Assembly: GCF_012927205.1 (NCBI RefSeq) | Contig: NZ_JABBGC010000004.1 | Coordinates: forward strand, 1,135,909-1,199,908 | DNA from: Chitinophaga fulva | GTDB lineage: Bacteria > Bacteroidota > Bacteroidia > Chitinophagales > Chitinophagaceae | DNA length: 64,000 nt | Reading direction: 5' to 3' | Shown here: positions 45,171-52,977 of the stretch, in pieces | How the letters are laid out: each line of letters opens with the position of its first letter | Numbering within the stretch: the first letter of the stretch is position 1 | The notes under the pieces: generated by a model | What the model was told of the DNA's origin: nothing | Database searches by the model: none | What the model saw: the letters and a program-made list of their open reading frames with translations, nothing else | Translations under genes and position numbers: made by a program

Positions 45171-46169
45171 ATGATGGAAATACTAGTGAGCCAACGGAAA
45201 ATAATTAAATCGGCGTTGCAACATTTGATACCTGCGGTGGTGTTATACGTCATTGTGGGCATGAACGACTTTCAGTTACAGTGGCAGCCGCTCATGAAAA
45301 TATTGGCGACCCTTTTTATACTCACGGCGGCGTATGTGAACCAGTACCTGCTGGTACCGAGGTTGTTGTTGCGTTTCCGGTATTATGCCTATGCGGTATT
45401 CGTGTTAGCATTGATTTCGTTGTTGTTTGGCGTGACGGTCTGGACAGAGCCGTTGCTGGCGCCGATGTTGAAAGCAGGAAAAGCTTTTGCGCCTTACCAG
45501 GTAAAGGACATGGTGGTGTTTTTTGTGATGATGTTGTCACTGGTGGCCGCTTCTACAGCGATACCGCTGTTCTTGCAATGGGTACAGGCCAGTTATCATC
45601 GTACTGCCAGTCTGCAGACGGAACTGGAGAACCTGAAGAAACAATTATCGCCGCATTTTCTGTTTAATACGCTCAATAATCTTGATACGCTGATTTATGC
45701 GGACCAGCACCGCGCGTCGGCAGTGGTGCATTCCCTTTCGCGGTTGTTGCGGTACCAGTTGTACCTGTCGGGCAGCGGTAAGGTATACCTGCGGCAGGAA
45801 CTGGATTTTATAGCGGATTTCCTGTACCTGGAACAGCTGCGTCACGATGCGCTGGAAGTGCGTATCACCGTAGATGGTGGTGTACAGGATGTGTTGCTGC
45901 ATCCTTTTCTGCTGATGCCTTTTGTAGAGAATGCGGTTAAACACAACGATTATAACGGCAACGCCTATATTCATTTACATATTTTCGTTGATGCCGGCAG
46001 CCTGCATTTTACCTGTGTTAATCCGGTGTCCCGTAGCACTGTGGCGGATGGCGGGGCAGGCTTGAAAAATGTACGCCGCCGGTTGTCGCTGTTATATCCT
46101 GATGACCATACGCTGCTCACGGAAAATAACGGCGGAGTATATACGGTAGCCTTAACCTTCAACTTATGA
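45171..46169 (+). CDS. LytS-type sensor histidine kinase
   Basis: The 332-residue protein has four membrane helices in the first 140 residues (LIPAVVLYVIVGM, LATLFILTAAYV, YAYAVFVLALISLLFGVTVW, MVVFFVMMLSLVAAS), then the His_kinase domain with the phospho-accepting His in LKKQLSPHFLFNTLNNLDTL near 160 and an ATPase domain (MPFVENAVKHN near 250, GAGLKNVRRRL near 300). Its 3' end overlaps the LytTR response regulator by 4 bases. Start may be Met1 or Met2. A weak promoter, TATATTTC, lies near 45140. Confidence 0.9.
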   Translation: MMEILVSQRKIIKSALQHLIPAVVLYVIVGMNDFQLQWQPLMKILATLFILTAAYVNQYLLVPRLLLRFRYYAYAVFVLALISLLFGVTVWTEPLLAPMLKAGKAFAPYQVKDMVVFFVMMLSLVAASTAIPLFLQWVQASYHRTASLQTELENLKKQLSPHFLFNTLNNLDTLIYADQHRASAVVHSLSRLLRYQLYLSGSGKVYLRQELDFIADFLYLEQLRHDALEVRITVDGGVQDVLLHPFLLMPFVENAVKHNDYNGNAYIHLHIFVDAGSLHFTCVNPVSRSTVADGGAGLKNVRRRLSLLYPDDHTLLTENNGGVYTVALTFNL

Positions 46170-46891
46170 ACTGTATTGTCATTGATGATGAGCCGCTGGC
46201 ACGGGAGAAAATCCGGTTGCTGGCAGCGCAGGACGTATCCCTGCAACTGCTGGGCTGTTTCTCCGGTGCGGACAAAGCAGCTGATTTCATGGACCTGAAC
46301 CCGGTGGACCTGGTGTTCCTGGATGTGGAAATGCCGGGTGGCTCCGGGCTGGACTTTGCGCGGCAGCTGCCGCAAGATACGCTGGTGATTTTTACCTCCG
46401 CTTATGCCGAATACGCGCTGAACAGCTACGATGTGAACGCCATCGATTATCTCGTTAAACCCGTGCATCCTACCCGTTTTACACAGGCGGTGCAAAAAGC
46501 GCAGGACTATGCCGATATGAAAAGACACCGGAAACTGCAACAGCAGCAGGTGGCAGCCACACAACAGGACCATGTGTTTGTGCGGGCCGACAGGCGGTTG
46601 CACCGTGTAGTGTTCAATGATTGCCGGTACATAGAAGGCATCAAAGATTATTGTGTCTTACATCTTTCTGACCGCAAACTGATGGTGGGCATTAACCTGA
46701 AAGCCTTACTGGAACAATTGCCACAGGATATTTTCGTACGGATCAGTAAATCAGTGGTGGTTAATTTCCGGCATGTGACCAGCCTGAACCACCAGGACGT
46801 ACAGATAAACGGGGAGGAGCTGATGATCGGCAATGCCTACCGCGAGTACCTCTTCTCGTTTTTTGTTGAACATCATGTGATCGGGAGATGA
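46166..46891 (+). CDS. LytTR-type response regulator
   Basis: The 241-residue protein has a receiver domain (acidic pair IDDEPLAREKI; phospho-acceptor Asp in LVFLDVEMPGGSG near 53; Thr in FTSAYAEYA; Lys in YLVKPV) and a C-terminal LytTR domain at about 132-238 (VFVRADRRLHRVVFNDCRYI, DIFVRISKSVVVNFRHV). Translated with the LytS-type kinase upstream through an ATGA overlap. Target genes are not evident; it converges with the ECF42-like sigma gene, overlapping by 19 bp. Confidence 0.92.
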   Translation: MNCIVIDDEPLAREKIRLLAAQDVSLQLLGCFSGADKAADFMDLNPVDLVFLDVEMPGGSGLDFARQLPQDTLVIFTSAYAEYALNSYDVNAIDYLVKPVHPTRFTQAVQKAQDYADMKRHRKLQQQQVAATQQDHVFVRADRRLHRVVFNDCRYIEGIKDYCVLHLSDRKLMVGINLKALLEQLPQDIFVRISKSVVVNFRHVTSLNHQDVQINGEELMIGNAYREYLFSFFVEHHVIGR

Positions 46892-48105
46892 TCGATTTTT
46901 TGTTGAATGGTCTGTTTTTCCGGTTGTGTTTTAGAGAGCTGTAGTGCCTGTTGCAGGTGTTGCATCGCTTGCTGATTGTCGATGCCCTGGTAGAGTTCTC
47001 CCAGCAGGGTATGGTAATACGGATTGCCGGAGAGACCCAGTTTCTCTGCTTCCGGAAGGGCGGCAGCGTTGCCTTTTACTTTTGATAGGGCGAAGGTGCG
47101 GTTGAGCGCTGCTACCGGTGAATATTCCAGTTGCAGCAGCCGGTTGTACAGCTGAAGAATGTTATCCCATTTTTCCGGCGTGTCTTCCTTGATGGTATGC
47201 CACCATGCGATGGTAGCTTCGAGGTGGTACCTGGACAGCGTATTGCCCTGCGAGGCAGCGTGCAGGTAGTAGGCGCCTTCGGAGATCAGTTCCTTGTTCC
47301 ATAACGATTCATCCTGGTCCTGGTACAGGATCAGTGCGCCGTTTTCATCTTTGCGGGCAGGAAGCCTGGATGCATGGAAACACATCAGTGCCATCAGCGC
47401 ATTGACGGCCGGCGTGTTGGTCAGCGGATTGTTCAGCAACAGTTTAGTGAGGCGTATGGCTTCAATGCAAAGCTCTTCGCGGACCACGGTATCCTGGCTT
47501 TCGGAATAGTAGCCTTCGTTGTAAAGCAGGTACAAGGTGGTGAGCACTGCGTTTAGCCGTTGAGGTATCTCGGCCGTACCCGGCATTTCAATGGCGATCT
47601 TTTCCGTCCGCAGTTTTTCGCGGGCGCGGAACAGGCGTTTGTTGATCGTTTCTTTGTTCGATAAAAACGCGTTGGCTATTTCATCGATGCCAAAGCCGCA
47701 GAGGATGCGCAGCGCGAGGCCTATCTGTGCTTCAGCAGGTATCACCGGGTGGCAGACGGCAAACAGCATCTGTAACAGGCTGTCGCTGATGTTTTGATCA
47801 GAGAGGTCTAACTCGGCAACAGGTGCGTCTGTCGTTTGTTTCAGTTCCGGCATGATCTTCTCGCGGAACATATGTGCCCGCGCGAAATAATTCTTCGCTT
47901 TGTTTTTAGCCACTACGTACAGCCAGGCGGTAGGATTTTCCGGAATGCCTTTGTAGGACCATGTTTCCATGGCCAGCAGGAAAGTTTCACTGGCGATATC
48001 TTCCGCCAGTTCTATATGCTCAATGCCAAAATGTTTACACAGGACAGCAGATATCTTAGAGAATTCTGTCCTGAATAAATGCGGTATTAATTCCTGTTGC
48101 TGCAT
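46873..48105 (-). CDS. ECF42-like sigma factor with TPR-type C-terminal extension
   Basis: The 410-residue protein is about twice the length of an ordinary ECF sigma factor. Region 2 (about 12-85; ASETFLLAMETWSYKGIPENP then AWLYVVAKNKAKNYF) and region 4 (about 110-175; GFGIDEIANAFLSNKETINKRL) are followed by a 230-residue helical tail with YLLYNEGYY near 193 and repeats such as ALNRTFALSKVKG and YHTLLGELYQGI. This layout, and the adjacent DGPF/YciI gene, fit the ECF42 group, in which the tail rather than a membrane anti-sigma factor controls activity. Confidence 0.85.
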   Translation of the reverse strand: MQQQELIPHLFRTEFSKISAVLCKHFGIEHIELAEDIASETFLLAMETWSYKGIPENPTAWLYVVAKNKAKNYFARAHMFREKIMPELKQTTDAPVAELDLSDQNISDSLLQMLFAVCHPVIPAEAQIGLALRILCGFGIDEIANAFLSNKETINKRLFRAREKLRTEKIAIEMPGTAEIPQRLNAVLTTLYLLYNEGYYSESQDTVVREELCIEAIRLTKLLLNNPLTNTPAVNALMALMCFHASRLPARKDENGALILYQDQDESLWNKELISEGAYYLHAASQGNTLSRYHLEATIAWWHTIKEDTPEKWDNILQLYNRLLQLEYSPVAALNRTFALSKVKGNAAALPEAEKLGLSGNPYYHTLLGELYQGIDNQQAMQHLQQALQLSKTQPEKQTIQQKIDHLPIT

Positions 48106-48154
48106 AATGGAAAGGAAAGCCCCTGCCGGGTGAGGCAGGAGCTGTTATATAAAG

Positions 48155-48508
48155 TTAATGCATATCGTCTCCTCTGATAATCTTTCTTACTTCCACCGTA
48201 TTGCCTTCGCCGCCTAAGATAGGGCAGTCTTTGGCAAAAGATGCGGCTTCATCAGCGGATTCGGCTTTCACGATAATGTACCCGCCCAGCGTTTCTTTGA
48301 TTTCTCCAAAGGGCCCGTTGGTGACCATTTTATTGTGATGCACCACGCGGGCATCATCAAACAGCAGGCCGTTGCCGAGTACAAATTTGTTTTGTGCAGC
48401 GATGCCGCCAATCCAGTCCATGGTGGCTTTCATCCATATCTGCATTTGTTCGGGTGAGGCGATTTTTTTGCCATCTTCGTGGCGGAAAATCAACATAAAT
48501 TCGTCCAT
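48155..48508 (-). CDS. YciI/DGPF-domain protein
   Basis: The 117-residue protein is of the YCII-related/DGPF family: MDEFMLIFRHEDG at the start, the core TNGPFGEIKETLGGYIIVKA (about 62-81) and CPILGGEGNTVEVRKI near the end. The family's exact activity is unknown. It lies 49 bp upstream of the ECF42-like sigma gene on the same strand, the partnership known for this sigma group, and is presumably part of its regulon or signalling path. Confidence 0.88.
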   Translation of the reverse strand: MDEFMLIFRHEDGKKIASPEQMQIWMKATMDWIGGIAAQNKFVLGNGLLFDDARVVHHNKMVTNGPFGEIKETLGGYIIVKAESADEAASFAKDCPILGGEGNTVEVRKIIRGDDMH

Positions 48509-48724
48509 GATGTGTCTGTTTTGTTGTTAGGAATATTGTTTTGGAACACCCCTTAACAAATGGAAAATACCAAATTGGACATCTGCCTGAAAAAAAATAA
48601 CAATCCTGTGCCTGCTTTCGTTCACGCGGTATGTCTGCAGGGAAAATCCCGTAAAAACGGGATTTCATGTCTGCCTGGGTTATTATATATTGTTAGTATT
48701 TCTAATCACTCAAACCGGTAAATT

Positions 48725-48868
48725 ATGAAAAAGAAACCAGCAGCCAAACTGAAACTGGCTAAACTCAAAATTGCGGCCCTTGGTCAAACCATGGTGATCG
48801 GAGATCAAAACCGCACCCTGCCGATTACGCAACACAAAACCTGCCCTCCGACTTATTGGGTATGTTAG
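48725..48868 (+). CDS. Possible class I lanthipeptide-like precursor peptide, 47 residues
   Basis: An ATG at 48725 opens a 47-codon gene with a basic leader (MKKKPAAKLKLAKLKIAALG) and a Thr/Cys-bearing tail (LPITQHKTCPPTYWVC). The spaced pattern L-x-L-x-K-x-K-I-x-x-L is like the leaders of Bacteroidota class I lanthipeptides, and Chitinophaga makes pinensins of this class. Two cysteines and several Thr in the tail could form rings. A strong terminator follows 31 bp on, and a 9-bp hairpin (48644-48665) lies upstream. No LanB, LanC or transporter is visible nearby, so modification would have to come from elsewhere. Start and coding status are inferred. Confidence 0.55.
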   Translation: MKKKPAAKLKLAKLKIAALGQTMVIGDQNRTLPITQHKTCPPTYWVC

Positions 48869-48898
48869 TACTGTAGGCAACCTATTCATAAGCAATGA

Positions 48899-48938
48899 CA
48901 GCCGGCGTATGGGATATCCCATGCGCCGGCTGTTTTTT
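48899..48938 (+). terminator. Strong terminator after the small peptide gene
   Basis: A stem of 16 bp with one G-T pair, CAGCCGGCGTATGGGA with TCCCATGCGCCGGCTG and almost no loop, is followed by six T. Confidence 0.9.
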
Positions 48939-49019
48939 ATGAAAAAATAGCCTGAATTGAGTATTTTAGACAGGACAACCTTTTATTTCCACGTCATTAC
49001 CCTGTTAAACAATATTAAC

Positions 49020-49937
49020 ATGAACATTTCCAGAAGGAATTTCCTGCGGCAAGGCACCCTGGCACTGGCGGGGGCCACACTCTTATCCCGGCCGTTGCTG
49101 GCTGCGGGCGCTAAAAAAGACGTAATGGGCATCCAGCTGTATTCTATCCGGGAGGATATGAAGAAAAACCCATTGGGCACCCTCAAACAGCTGTCAGCCA
49201 TGGGTTACCGGAATGTGGAACATGCCAATTACGTGAACCGTAAATTTTACGGCTATGCCCCTACGGAGTTTAAAAAGGTACTGGCAGACCTGGGTCTTTC
49301 CATGCCCAGCGGGCATACCGTACTTGGCCGTACCCACTGGGACCCTGCTACCAAAGACTTTACCGATGCCTGGAAATACACGGTGGAAGATGCGGCTACG
49401 GTAGGCCAGAAATTCGTTATCAGCCCCTGGCTGGATGAAAGCCTGCGTAAAAACTATGACGACTTCAAGGCCTATATGGACGTTTTCAATAAAAGCGGAG
49501 AACTGTGCCGTAAGTCAGGCATGAAGTTCGGTTACCACAACCATGACTTTGAGTTCAGCCAGGAACTGAATGGCCACAAGCTCTTTGACCTGATCCTCGA
49601 AAATACAGACCCGGCACTGGTGGCCCAGCAGCTGGACATCGGCAATATGTACCATGCCGGCGGCGTAGCGCTGGACATTATGCGCAAATACCCCGGCCGT
49701 TTTGAGCTGATGCACGTGAAAGATGAAATCAAGGCTGCCGGTAAAGGGGAAATGGGCAGCTCCTTTGAAAGCACGGTATTAGGCAAGGGCGTGATCCCTG
49801 TGAAAGAAGTGATAGACCTGGGCCGCAAATCCGGTGGTACCCGCTATTTCATAGTGGAGCAGGAATCTTACCAGTCCCTTACCCCGTTGGAGGCAGTAAA
49901 ACAGGACCTGGCCGTCATGAAAAAATGGGGCTTCTGA
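49020..49937 (+). CDS. Tat-exported sugar phosphate isomerase/epimerase-like TIM barrel
   Basis: From ATG 49020 the protein has 305 residues. The N-terminus MNISRRNFLRQGTLALAGAT is a Tat signal (SRRNFL), so it is folded before export; an upstream ATG at 48957 would bury this signal. The rest is a xylose-isomerase-like TIM barrel of the AP-endonuclease-2 fold: IQLYSIRED near 37, GYRNVEHA, FGYHNHDFEF near 172, QLDIGNMYHAGG near 207, MHVKDE near 232 and YFIVEQE near 275, with metal-binding His/Glu/Asp. Such exported enzymes act on sugars or related compounds; the substrate is not evident. Confidence 0.88.
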   Translation: MNISRRNFLRQGTLALAGATLLSRPLLAAGAKKDVMGIQLYSIREDMKKNPLGTLKQLSAMGYRNVEHANYVNRKFYGYAPTEFKKVLADLGLSMPSGHTVLGRTHWDPATKDFTDAWKYTVEDAATVGQKFVISPWLDESLRKNYDDFKAYMDVFNKSGELCRKSGMKFGYHNHDFEFSQELNGHKLFDLILENTDPALVAQQLDIGNMYHAGGVALDIMRKYPGRFELMHVKDEIKAAGKGEMGSSFESTVLGKGVIPVKEVIDLGRKSGGTRYFIVEQESYQSLTPLEAVKQDLAVMKKWGF

Positions 49938-49946
49938 TCTGTGATA

Positions 49947-49992
49947 CCAATACCGGCAGCATGGGTATGAATGACCGTTCTGCCGGTATTGG
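49947..49992. terminator. Long stem between converging genes
   Basis: CCAATACCGGCAG (49947-49959) pairs perfectly with CTGCCGGTATTGG (49980-49992) across a 20-nt loop, between the isomerase-like gene and a converging VOC gene. There is no U tract, so it is a weaker terminator candidate. Confidence 0.5.
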
Positions 49993-49998
49993 GGGATG

Positions 49999-50424
49999 TC
50001 AGGCACTGGCGTTGGCCGCTGTCCTGCTTTCCAGGATATTCAGATAATGAGGATTGTACATGATGCCCAGTATATTGCCAAAAGGGTCTGTAACAGAGGC
50101 AGTCACGAAGCCGTGGCCTCTGTCGGTGATGGGCTGGTATTCGGTGGCGCCCAGCGCAATCAGCCTGTCCAATGTGCCTTTCAGATCGTCGGTATGCCAG
50201 TAAAGCACCGCGCCGGCAGGGCCGTTTGTAGCGCCGGGAGGAGCGTAACGGCTGTCAATAATACCCAGTTCATGCTGATAATCGCCGATACGGAATTCGG
50301 CATAGCCCGGCACATCAAAGTAAGGCGCCATGCCCAGTACTTCGGTATACCATTGTTTGGCGGCATCATGGTCTGCTGCGTAAAAGCTGATGGTGGCTAC
50401 TCCACGGATAGTTTGTTTGTTCAT
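49999..50424 (-). CDS. VOC-family (glyoxalase/bleomycin-resistance fold) protein
   Basis: The 141-residue protein has the paired beta-alpha-beta-beta-beta modules of the vicinal-oxygen-chelate fold: ATISFYAADHDAAKQWYTEV at about 9-28, YAEFRIGDYQHELGIIDSRY at 41-60, and a second module with AVLYWHTDD and GHGFVTASVTDPFGNILGIM at about 103-122. Metal-binding His and Glu positions are only partly evident (His53). Substrate unknown; bleomycin or fosfomycin resistance cannot be claimed. A -7 box is 29 bp upstream. Confidence 0.82.
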   Translation of the reverse strand: MNKQTIRGVATISFYAADHDAAKQWYTEVLGMAPYFDVPGYAEFRIGDYQHELGIIDSRYAPPGATNGPAGAVLYWHTDDLKGTLDRLIALGATEYQPITDRGHGFVTASVTDPFGNILGIMYNPHYLNILESRTAANASA

Positions 50425-50452
50425 AAGTGTGTGTTTAAATGTGAATCTGATA

Positions 50453-50460
50453 CAAAACTA
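50453..50460 (-). promoter_or_regulatory. -7 element of the first VOC gene
   Basis: On the minus strand TAGTTTTG is a perfect TAnnTTTG match 28 bp before ATG 50424. No TTTG at the right distance was found upstream; the nearest TTG is 14 bp away. Confidence 0.45.
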
Positions 50461-50526
50461 TTCCGGTGGTATGACAACCTTATGTCAGCAGTAAAATTGA
50501 CTTTTATAATTTTTTGTGTATTACGC

Positions 50527-50559
50527 AAAAATGGCTTCTCTGTTGGAGAAGCCATTTTA
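50527..50559. terminator. Terminator upstream of first VOC gene, after second
   Basis: Stem AAAATGGCTTCTC and GAGAAGCCATTTT (13 bp, loop TGTTG) has A- and T-rich ends on both sides. It most likely ends the leftward transcript of the VOC gene at 50585-51013. Confidence 0.8.
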
Positions 50560-50584
50560 TTTAAAGGAGATGTTATTTCCCGGA

Positions 50585-51013
50585 TCAGCCGCGTGGAGCG
50601 TCGTAGCTTACCATCCAGCTCACGCCGAATTTGTCTGTCAGCATACCGAAGTAGGAGCCCCAGAATTGTTTGGCCATCGGCATGGTGGCGTTACCGCCGG
50701 CAGACAGCCCACTGAATAGTTTGTCTGCATCAGCCTCACTGTCGGCCGCGATGGCGATGGAGAAGTTATTGCCGGCGGTAACTTTACCCATATGTGAAGG
50801 GGAGTCACTGCCCATCAGCATGGAACCGTTGCCGATTGGCAGGGACACGTGCATGATTTTGTTTTTTTCGTCTTCAGATGAAGCATATTCCGGCGGGCTG
50901 TCGCTGAAACGCATTACGACAGCGAAATCACCGCCAAAAACAGATTTGTAGAAGTTGAAAGCGTCTTCGCAGTTGTCTGAAAAGGTCAGATACGGATTCA
51001 GTGCTGATGCCAT
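50585..51013 (-). CDS. PhnB-like VOC-family protein
   Basis: The 142-residue protein is of the PhnB/3-demethylubiquinone-methyltransferase-like VOC group: LNPYLTFSDNCEDAFNFYKS at 5-24, HVSLPIGNGSMLMGSD at about 55-70, FSIAIAADSEADADKLF near 85 and FWGSYFGMLTDKFGVSWMVS near 117. Members are small dimers of unclear function. It is in line with a second VOC gene, but a terminator between the two argues for separate transcripts. The nearby DGPF and ECF42 genes belong to families that often occur with such proteins. Confidence 0.85.
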   Translation of the reverse strand: MASALNPYLTFSDNCEDAFNFYKSVFGGDFAVVMRFSDSPPEYASSEDEKNKIMHVSLPIGNGSMLMGSDSPSHMGKVTAGNNFSIAIAADSEADADKLFSGLSAGGNATMPMAKQFWGSYFGMLTDKFGVSWMVSYDAPRG

Positions 51014-51059
51014 GGGATTACAGTTTTAAAAGTGAAACAAATATTCGAGGATATCGTAA

Positions 51060-51149
51060 CCCAGGGCTTCAGCCCTGGGAATCAAGCGGTGCATTCATTC
51101 ACGACAGGGGCATTCGAGACAATCCTTAGCGCAGGGCGTCAGCCCTGGG
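51060..51149. repeat. Two palindromic CAGGGC-x-GCCCTG repeats
   Basis: CCCAGGGCTTCAGCCCTGGG at 51060-51079 and GCAGGGCGTCAGCCCTGGG at 51131-51149 are near-identical palindromes 71 bp apart, with GAA-starting flanks. They lie between two leftward genes. Such CCCAGGGCT palindromes occur as dispersed repeats in Bacteroidota and may shape transcript ends. Confidence 0.7.
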
Positions 51150-51169
51150 AACGTATATTACGACATTTT

Positions 51170-51748
51170 TTATTTATGCAGCGAAATCAGCAATAAAATA
51201 ACAATTCCTTCTCTCAATCTTTTGAGGGCTTTCCGCATATGTTGCTCTACGGTATTAACGGAGATGCCCAATGTATCGGCGATTTCATGGTTGGACATAT
51301 GTTTGTTGCGGCTCAACAGGAAAACGGTTCGGCACTGATCGGGGAGGGCCTGTACCCTGTTTTGCAGCGCTTTCAGCAAGTCGCTTTTGTATAGCTGTTG
51401 GGTGGTGTCTTCCACGGTGGCCGGCTGTTGCTGTGCAGCTAAGGAAGTATGCTGTTCCCGTACCATCACCTTGCGGAAATAATCGTAGGTCTTATGCCGG
51501 AGTATCACCTGGAGATAAGCGGCCACATTGTCGATGCGATATTCCTTTTTGTAGTAAAAAGCCAGCAGGCTTTCCTGTGCCAGTTCTTCCGCAACGTAAC
51601 GGTCTTTGGTTTTCTGATAGGCAGTTGTTACCAGCTGAGGGAAATACCGGCGGTACAGTGAGGCAAACGCGGCCTCATCCCCGCTTTCCCAAAGCGACAA
51701 TAATGATTGGTCGTCCTTATGTGTTTCGTGATAATCCAAATGATTCAA
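51170..51748 (-). CDS. ECF sigma factor of the second SusCD locus
   Basis: The 192-residue protein has region 2 at about 25-92 (FASLYRRYFPQLVTTAYQKT, ELAQESLLAFYYKKE) and region 4 at about 125-180 (LPDQCRTVFLLSRNKHMSNH, then DTLGISVNTVEQHMRKALKRL). It is divergent from the fecR-susC-susD operon with 192 bp between, unlike the collinear arrangement at the first locus. A TATCTTTA element lies about 30 bp before its start. It probably activates the neighbouring operon. Confidence 0.9.
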   Translation of the reverse strand: MNHLDYHETHKDDQSLLSLWESGDEAAFASLYRRYFPQLVTTAYQKTKDRYVAEELAQESLLAFYYKKEYRIDNVAAYLQVILRHKTYDYFRKVMVREQHTSLAAQQQPATVEDTTQQLYKSDLLKALQNRVQALPDQCRTVFLLSRNKHMSNHEIADTLGISVNTVEQHMRKALKRLREGIVILLLISLHK

Positions 51749-51940
51749 ATCAAAGCATCAACGGTGGCGGGATAAAGATAAAATCTTTTGTTAAAAATCT
51801 ACCGGTGAAAAAAAATATATAAGGGGAGTAACGGTAAGGCGGTTGGCGTTCGTCATACATCGGTATCATCATTTTATTAGAATAAAAAATATTTGTACGA
51901 CGGATAACGGTTGCGCTTTGCAGCCACGTCAATCTGCTAT

Positions 51941-52933
51941 ATGGAACAGGAAAAGCTTCATCAGTTACTTGAAAAATATCATGCCGGCCAGTGCAGCGAT
52001 GCTGAACTGGAAGCTTTGCAGCAATGGTATGAAAGCCTGGGCGGCGCTCCCGAAGCGCCTCACTGGGATGTAACGGATGATGCCTACCTCGGTGATCAGT
52101 ATTCTTTGTTTCAGCAACGTGCCATGCTAAAGCCTGTCACTAACCGTCGCCGCATCTGGAAACGGGTGGCCGCTGCTGCTGCTGTCATCGCCGTTTCCAG
52201 TCTGCTGGCCCGGTACTTTTATCCATTGTCCGTAACCAATACCCGTCAACCGGTGGCAGTCGTTACATCACATCATGCGCCATTGCCACCGGCGCCGGAC
52301 GAGGCAGTCAATTATGACCGGCACCTCGTGCTGCCAGACAGTTCTGTTGTGCTACTGCGTGCAGGGAGTACCCTGAAACTGTCAGATTCCTTTAACCAGG
52401 CGGAACGCCTCGTGACTTTAAACGGGGAAGCTTATTTCGATATCCGCCAAAATGCCCGGCAGCCTTTTATTGTAAGGTGTGCCAACGTGTATACGTATGT
52501 GTTGGGTACCGCTTTTAATATTAATACGCAGGGGAAAGACCGGCAGGTGACCATCACAGTGACCAGCGGGAAGGTGCGGGTGGAGCGGGAAAACAAAATC
52601 ATGGCCGTGCTGACTAAAAACCAGGAGCTGGTATGCCGCGACCGCCAGCCTGCGATACCGGCTACTTTGGAGAATGTCACGCCCAAAGTGGAATGGATGG
52701 CCAAAGACCTGCTGTTTAACGAAACAAGCCTTGAAACGATCTGTCAGCGCTTGTCTGCCCGTTACCAGGTCAACTTTACCTTTGACAGAGCAGTGAACAA
52801 AGAAAAACGTGTCACTATTACCGATGCATTTTATGGGACTGAATCACTGAACGATATACTGGATATCGTCTGTACTACCCTTGGATATACCTATTCCGTT
52901 ACAGGCAATGCTGTAACCATCACAACGCTATAA
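51941..52933 (+). CDS. FecR-family anti-sigma factor of the second locus
   Basis: From ATG 51941 the product has 330 residues; ten upstream codons are open but the short form MEQEKLHQLLEKYHAGQCSD gives the standard sigma-binding N-terminus. One membrane helix lies at about 76-94 (AAAAAVIAVSSLLARYFY), then the FecR domain (about 120-215; VTLNGEAYFDIRQNARQPFI, VLGTAFNINTQG) and a DUF4974-like tail (about 255-329; LLFNETSLETICQRL). It is followed by susC 44 bp on. Expected to restrain the divergent sigma factor. Confidence 0.92.
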   Translation: MEQEKLHQLLEKYHAGQCSDAELEALQQWYESLGGAPEAPHWDVTDDAYLGDQYSLFQQRAMLKPVTNRRRIWKRVAAAAAVIAVSSLLARYFYPLSVTNTRQPVAVVTSHHAPLPPAPDEAVNYDRHLVLPDSSVVLLRAGSTLKLSDSFNQAERLVTLNGEAYFDIRQNARQPFIVRCANVYTYVLGTAFNINTQGKDRQVTITVTSGKVRVERENKIMAVLTKNQELVCRDRQPAIPATLENVTPKVEWMAKDLLFNETSLETICQRLSARYQVNFTFDRAVNKEKRVTITDAFYGTESLNDILDIVCTTLGYTYSVTGNAVTITTL

Positions 52934-52977
52934 TCATCCGTAAGACGGAATTCAAAAATCAACCAAGCCTTATTATC

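Noticed and set aside
49999..51013. VOC genes as bleomycin or fosfomycin resistance genes
   Set aside because: The fold is shared by many unrelated activities and the sequence does not show the specific resistance-enzyme motifs.
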